Assembly (NCBI GenBank): GCA_035772785.1
Contig: JAOCPU010000024.1
Coordinates: 372,001 to 436,000, forward strand
DNA from: Phlebiopsis flavidoalba
Lineage: Eukaryota > Basidiomycota > Agaricomycetes > Polyporales > Phanerochaetaceae
DNA: 64,000 bases
Reading direction: 5' to 3'
Part shown: one piece after another, positions 60,374 through 64,000 of the stretch
Layout of the letters: the number at the start of each line of letters is the position of its first letter
How positions within the stretch are numbered: the stretch's first letter is position 1
Program-made: the position numbers and the translations under genes
Notes under the pieces: model-generated
What the model was told of the DNA's origin: nothing
Database searches by the model: none
Seen by the model: the letters and a program-made list of their open reading frames with translations, nothing else

Positions 60374-62281
60374 ATTAAGGCGGCCGTAATCGAGACGGAC
60401 TTTCTTTCGGGAGCGGCTGTTGTCTTTCTTGGGGAACGCGTCCAGAACCGTAAGTGTCTCGTCCCTGCACCAGTTACTATTGTCTCGCCATCCGGGTTCA
60501 TCGCCAGATATAGTACACGATGCGATTGCTTGTGGCCAGTCAATGATGCAACCATGTCGAGTGATGGGTATTTCCATATGCATATTTGATTTTGGGCCGT
60601 GGTAGATGAGAAAACCGTGCGTAGATACCAGTTCATGGGATGTGAGAGACCACGTCAGATTACAGACCTATGCAGTCTGTTAGTAAACACCCTGTCGACG
60701 TGGTAAACTGGTAACACACCTGACTGCCCGTATCAAGCTCATTCAACATGGTTCCCGTAAATACATTCCAAAAGCGAATGTGCTTGTCGGCGGTACCACC
60801 GCCAGGTCTAGCTAGTATTCCACTGACATGGGGGTCCCAAGCTAGTGCCTTGACCGCCGCAGTATGTTCATGGAACTTCCACACTGGCACATCGCTTGCG
60901 TCTTCTGCTGCAGTATTATAGCCACTGCTGCCTGCGTCCACTGCGGGACTGGCCCGCATTCCCGGCCGCTTTGATCCTCGCAGATCCATATACAAACCTT
61001 GTTATCATTACCGCCCACTCGCCAGACAAAGCGGACTGTTGACGCCCCTCCGTGTTCCAGCGGAGCCCACAGACTTCTTGCTTGATGGGGACCCTAACGG
61101 AACTTTCTTAAACGGTTTTACCGTTCCTTCCCGGACATCGCCCCGCGGTGGCAAATGGTCCGGTCCCGCGAACCCGAGCTCAAGATGTGCGAGTTCCAAG
61201 ATAACGCGCCTATTCGGTTAGAATGCGCCTGACTGTATGTTCAGTCTGCCGTTGAAGTGTATTCGCATCGTATATTGTGGGGGGGGGGGGGGGGGGGGGG
61301 GGGGAGAAAGAAATAAAATGTGCAGTTTTACCAGAGAGGGTCCCTACAGCCAGTGTGGTACCCTTATTGTGGGCCTAGTCAGCCAACGGTGTTTTCCGCA
61401 TAATATATGTAACCGCACTCACCCTCTCCACCCATGACAACGAGCGGACCGTGTCGTTCGAGTCTCCGAGGGTCGCATAGCTTCGATACTGGCGGGCTGC
61501 TGTGTGGGCAGTCCACAGATATACACACGCTCCCAGTCCTACTCCAAGCACATTCGTGTTCGACACGGTAGACCAAGTTGAGATAAAAGTCGTCTGCGAG
61601 AATCCGGAGCATCCAGAACGCGATACGGTGTCTTGCACACGCTCCGTAGTTTTTCGTCTTGGGCTATTCGAGACAGTGACGTTTGGCGACTCTCCGCGCG
61701 TACTGGGCTGATCGAATAGGCCTCATCGTTGGTTGTGTATCCAGCCCGTCGATTGGGGGTTGCGGGGTTTGACCTGGTGGTGAGTTGTGAGGCGAATAGT
61801 CGCCGTCTGGTAGGTGTTGTGGGCATGGTTGGTTATGGTTGACGGTCTGACAGGGGAGACGGCCCGCGGCGGGGGAAGGTGGCGTCCACCTCAGACTGTA
61901 AGATGGACGCGAAGATGGTGTTGGCCTGCTCCCTCTGTGCGTCGGACTCGGTGTCGGTATTATTCGAGCCTTCGACGGTGTAAAAGGAGGTCATTTCCTC
62001 CTTGAGTTGATAAAGACGTCCGTAATGATCTCTCCCGTGGCTCGGATTGGGACGAAATCGGTCGCCCGTAATGATTTGGACCAGAGCCCGTATCCACGAG
62101 CCACAGCCATCGCTCGCTGTCTCATATGCGCATCAAAGCCTGGAGTTGACGGTGTGATGGATGGATTGTGGGAACAGAATAGGTTCGTGGCCTTGTCCGC
62201 CGACCGCGTTCTTCCTCATTTTCCTGAGTATGGGAGGCGCGAAGCCGTTTGCCCAAATGGCGAATGCTTTAGGCCAGACAT
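60374..62281 (-). CDS. CDH1: CDH1/FZR1-type APC/C activator (WD40, Fizzy-related)
   Basis: CDH1 recruits substrates to the anaphase-promoting complex in late mitosis and G1. Minus strand: MSGLKHSPFGQTASRL (62281), then GDRFRPNPSH (about 62045-62090), the expected place of the DR(F/Y)IP C-box, and YQLKEEMTSFYTVEGSNNTD. KTPYRVLDAPD (61625-61660) leads into DFYLNLV and the first propeller blade with NTNVLGVGLGACVYLWTA (61510-61565). Next come NDTVRSLSWVER, GTTLAVGTLSG, a SHILSSGSRDRTI-like blade (about 61180-61235), NDNKVCIWDLRGSKRPG in split frames (about 60960-61020), TAAVKALAWDP (60835-60870), IRFWNVFTGTMLNELDTGSQ, NQICIWKYPSLDMVASLTGH (60525-60590), RVLYLAMNPDGETIVTGAG and WNAFPKK. LDYGRL is followed by an out-of-frame stop near 60374. 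VLDAPDxxDDFYLNLVDW and GVGLG favour CDH1 over CDC20. Introns include GTGAGTGCGG after SWVER. Confidence 0.8.
61279..61304. repeat. 26-base G/C homopolymer inside a CDH1 intron
   Basis: A run of 26 G (C on the coding strand) lies in the intron between the GTLSG exon (donor GTAAAA) and the SHILSSGSRDR exon. Such a run is unstable in replication and in sequencing. Confidence 0.85.
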
Positions 62282-64000
62282 GACGCTGATCGTGTAAAAT
62301 GTGTTCGTAGAGGATGCTATAAGCGCGTTCGTTACATTGTGGTTGGATTGTGGACGGAGGTTAGAAACTTCTACTGGGGAGTAGTGAAGGGCTGGCGACC
62401 AGGATGGGGGAGGAGGACAAGTTCGCGTCCAACTTTAACGAGCGGCTGGCCATCGCGTCGCGTGTTACGTAAAGCTGGTTCATCCGATTAGTGATCTTGA
62501 CCACCCCCCGATCTGCGTTTCTCCGTCGTCCGAGTTCATATTCCGACGTCGAGAACAGTGGTACGATCGCTAACCAATTGCAGCCCCGCTACAGACCCAG
62601 CTAGACCCCACTTTGACCTTCGGCCACCAACTTTGGCCACAACCAACCCTTTGGCCACCGTGGCCGTCACAAGTATTATTCAGATTTAGCACTTTCAGCA
62701 CTGCCTCAACCACGAGTCCGCTGTGATTCATTCGACAACGCCATTCTATTGTCCGCTGCGCTTGCCTCAAACAGATGTAGACCCTCAAGGTTTCAACCAT
62801 AAATGGCTTCACGGCCATGTGGAGCCAATTACGGGCAAGGGATGAGTTCCAGAGTCATAGATTAAGCAGAGCCCGCAGTGCGTATCCTTCCCTACATTCT
62901 ACTCATCACAGAGACCAGATTATGAACTTTTTATAGTTGGTATACTGTCACGTCCGAAAGGTTTACTTTTTCTCGGCCAGCCAGGGGCCATGTGTGGGTG
63001 CGCAAAGTGTGTAAAACATGTGCCCTCCTATACTTCCTACCTCTTGGCACGGAAGTGCTTGTTCAATTGTTGTCAATGGGGAGTCGTTGGTGCGAATCGC
63101 GAACAGAGTACAGGTCACGTCCTCTCGAGCTGCAAGGGTTCAACCATCTTCCACGGCAAACCGTCCGCGGCACACAAAAAGGCGATGAATTGTTCACCTG
63201 GAGCATACCAACTAGCGTCAAACGCCGTTACAATGGCTTGACGGTACGTTGGTTCCGTAACTGCTGATTTTCGACGACAAGTAGCCGGGCACAATTAGAC
63301 AATCATTTCCGAGCAGGCCAGTCCTACGCCACATCTGACCCATCGGTGCCATGCGATAACGAGTTATAGTACGTAGCCCTTGTGCTCGCACATATTTGTC
63401 TCAGACGCAAGCAGTACTGACTATGACCCAGGTCGACTGTCAAAGTATATTTGGAAGCCAAGGGGAACATCATCAAACTTGTTGCTGTGGCCAACGACGT
63501 GAACTTGGCTGCTTATTCACCAATCTGTGCGCCAGTGATTTTTAGACGCTTCGTTTCACTGGGAGTCACAAAATTTCTTATTGCCGATACAATCGGGCAA
63601 CGTGATCACTGCCGCGTCACTCCAATGCCGGGCCATGAAGGTTGTATTACTGTTTGCGTAGTTGTACGTTGATAATGCGCTCCGCACCCAATTCATATAT
63701 TCTTACACTAATTTTCAGTGCATTTAGGTACCAAATGTCCACGAGGAAAATCTTAGTGGTGTTACTCTATCGACGATTTTAGAAGGGGAAAAATATCAAT
63801 GTTATCATGGACATTATCGACGCGCATGAAGTCAAGGTCAATCCTTTGTACATTGCTACGCCAGAGCACGGCTGTACTCCTGACGTGTCGCGTTTTTCCA
63901 TCCGCGACGCGTTGCTCTGTCAGCTTGAGACCCTCCCTGCCTGAGTCATCGGCGCCCCTGAGCTGAGTAAGCCAACTTCTTCGCCCACCCTTGCAGACAA
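62282..64000. other. CDH1 upstream region and unassigned right end
   Basis: A cluster of GGCCAC motifs (62622-62658) lies about 340 bp upstream of the CDH1 start. Further right, a plus frame at 63451-63672 reads like real protein (EAKGNIIKLVAVANDVNLAA, FVSLGVTKFLIADTIG), with a possible later exon IIDAHEVKVNPLYIATPEHG (63811-63870). I do not recognise the family. The 62990-63267 frames may belong to the same locus. Confidence 0.3.
63451..63672 (+). CDS. Unidentified protein-like ORF near right edge
   Basis: A 73-codon frame starts MEAKGNIIKLVAVANDVNLA, with an enzyme-like strand/loop pattern FVSLGVTKFLIADTIG. Its end, VTVCVVVR-like, is followed by sequence that could be an intron, and then by NVIMDIIDAHEVKVNPLYIA. 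Amino-acid composition is much more natural than that of nearby chance frames. Family and boundaries are unknown; the gene may continue past the window. Confidence 0.3.
   Translation: MEAKGNIIKLVAVANDVNLAAYSPICAPVIFRRFVSLGVTKFLIADTIGQRDHCRVTPMPGHEGCITVCVVVR

Noticed and set aside
1..64000. tRNA, rRNA, CRISPR arrays, bacterial operons
   Set aside because: No cloverleaf with matching A and B boxes was found by eye, no regular spaced repeats, and gene structure is spliced and eukaryotic.

Overview
The window is nuclear DNA of a filamentous basidiomycete, most likely an agaricomycete. The evidence is GC-rich coding sequence, frequent short introns of about 50-60 bp with GT..AG ends, gene spacing of 2-4 kb, and protein families typical of that class. 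No prokaryotic operon, CRISPR array, rRNA or convincing tRNA was seen. Almost every conserved gene carries small frame breaks that introns do not explain. Coordinates of spliced genes are therefore outer limits, and exon-level models need RNA or a polished assembly.

The left third (1-25.3 kb) is an ordinary core-gene block. In order it holds: ELP1 (Elongator scaffold, minus, running off the left edge), EFG1 (rRNA processing, minus), an FAD-linked oxidoreductase (plus), a PMR1-type Golgi Ca2+/Mn2+ ATPase (minus, convergent with it), a probable RhoGEF/BAR/SH3-like protein (minus), a stretch without a recognisable gene, an aldo/keto reductase with a clear TATA box (plus), an uncharacterised multi-pass membrane protein (minus) and a family III CoA-transferase (plus).

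The middle (25.3-57 kb) is an accessory region. Two long direct repeats (R1 and R2), each with a TATA-like box followed by 650-750 bp of almost pure pyrimidine, bracket one member of a local gene family. R2 carries a 534-bp hAT-like MITE with an 8-bp target-site duplication, and R1 supplies the empty site. Interspersed single-copy genes are a lactonase (6-phosphogluconolactonase-like beta-propeller), an ankyrin-type protein with a C-terminal CaaX-like tail, a probable membrane protein and several unassigned loci. Five copies (A-E) of one unrecognised gene family lie at 28.1-30.3, 48.4-50.0, 52.1-53.7, 54.4-56.0 and 56.75-56.9 kb. They share several protein blocks and an upstream element, and most are broken. 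This family is the best candidate here for something undescribed.

The right end (57-64 kb) is gene-poor except for a CDH1/FZR1-type APC/C activator (minus, 60.4-62.3 kb), one of whose introns holds a 26-base homopolymer. Functionally the recognised genes are unlinked housekeeping and metabolic functions (tRNA modification, ribosome biogenesis, Golgi ion transport, Rho signalling, cell-cycle proteolysis); no biosynthetic cluster is evident.
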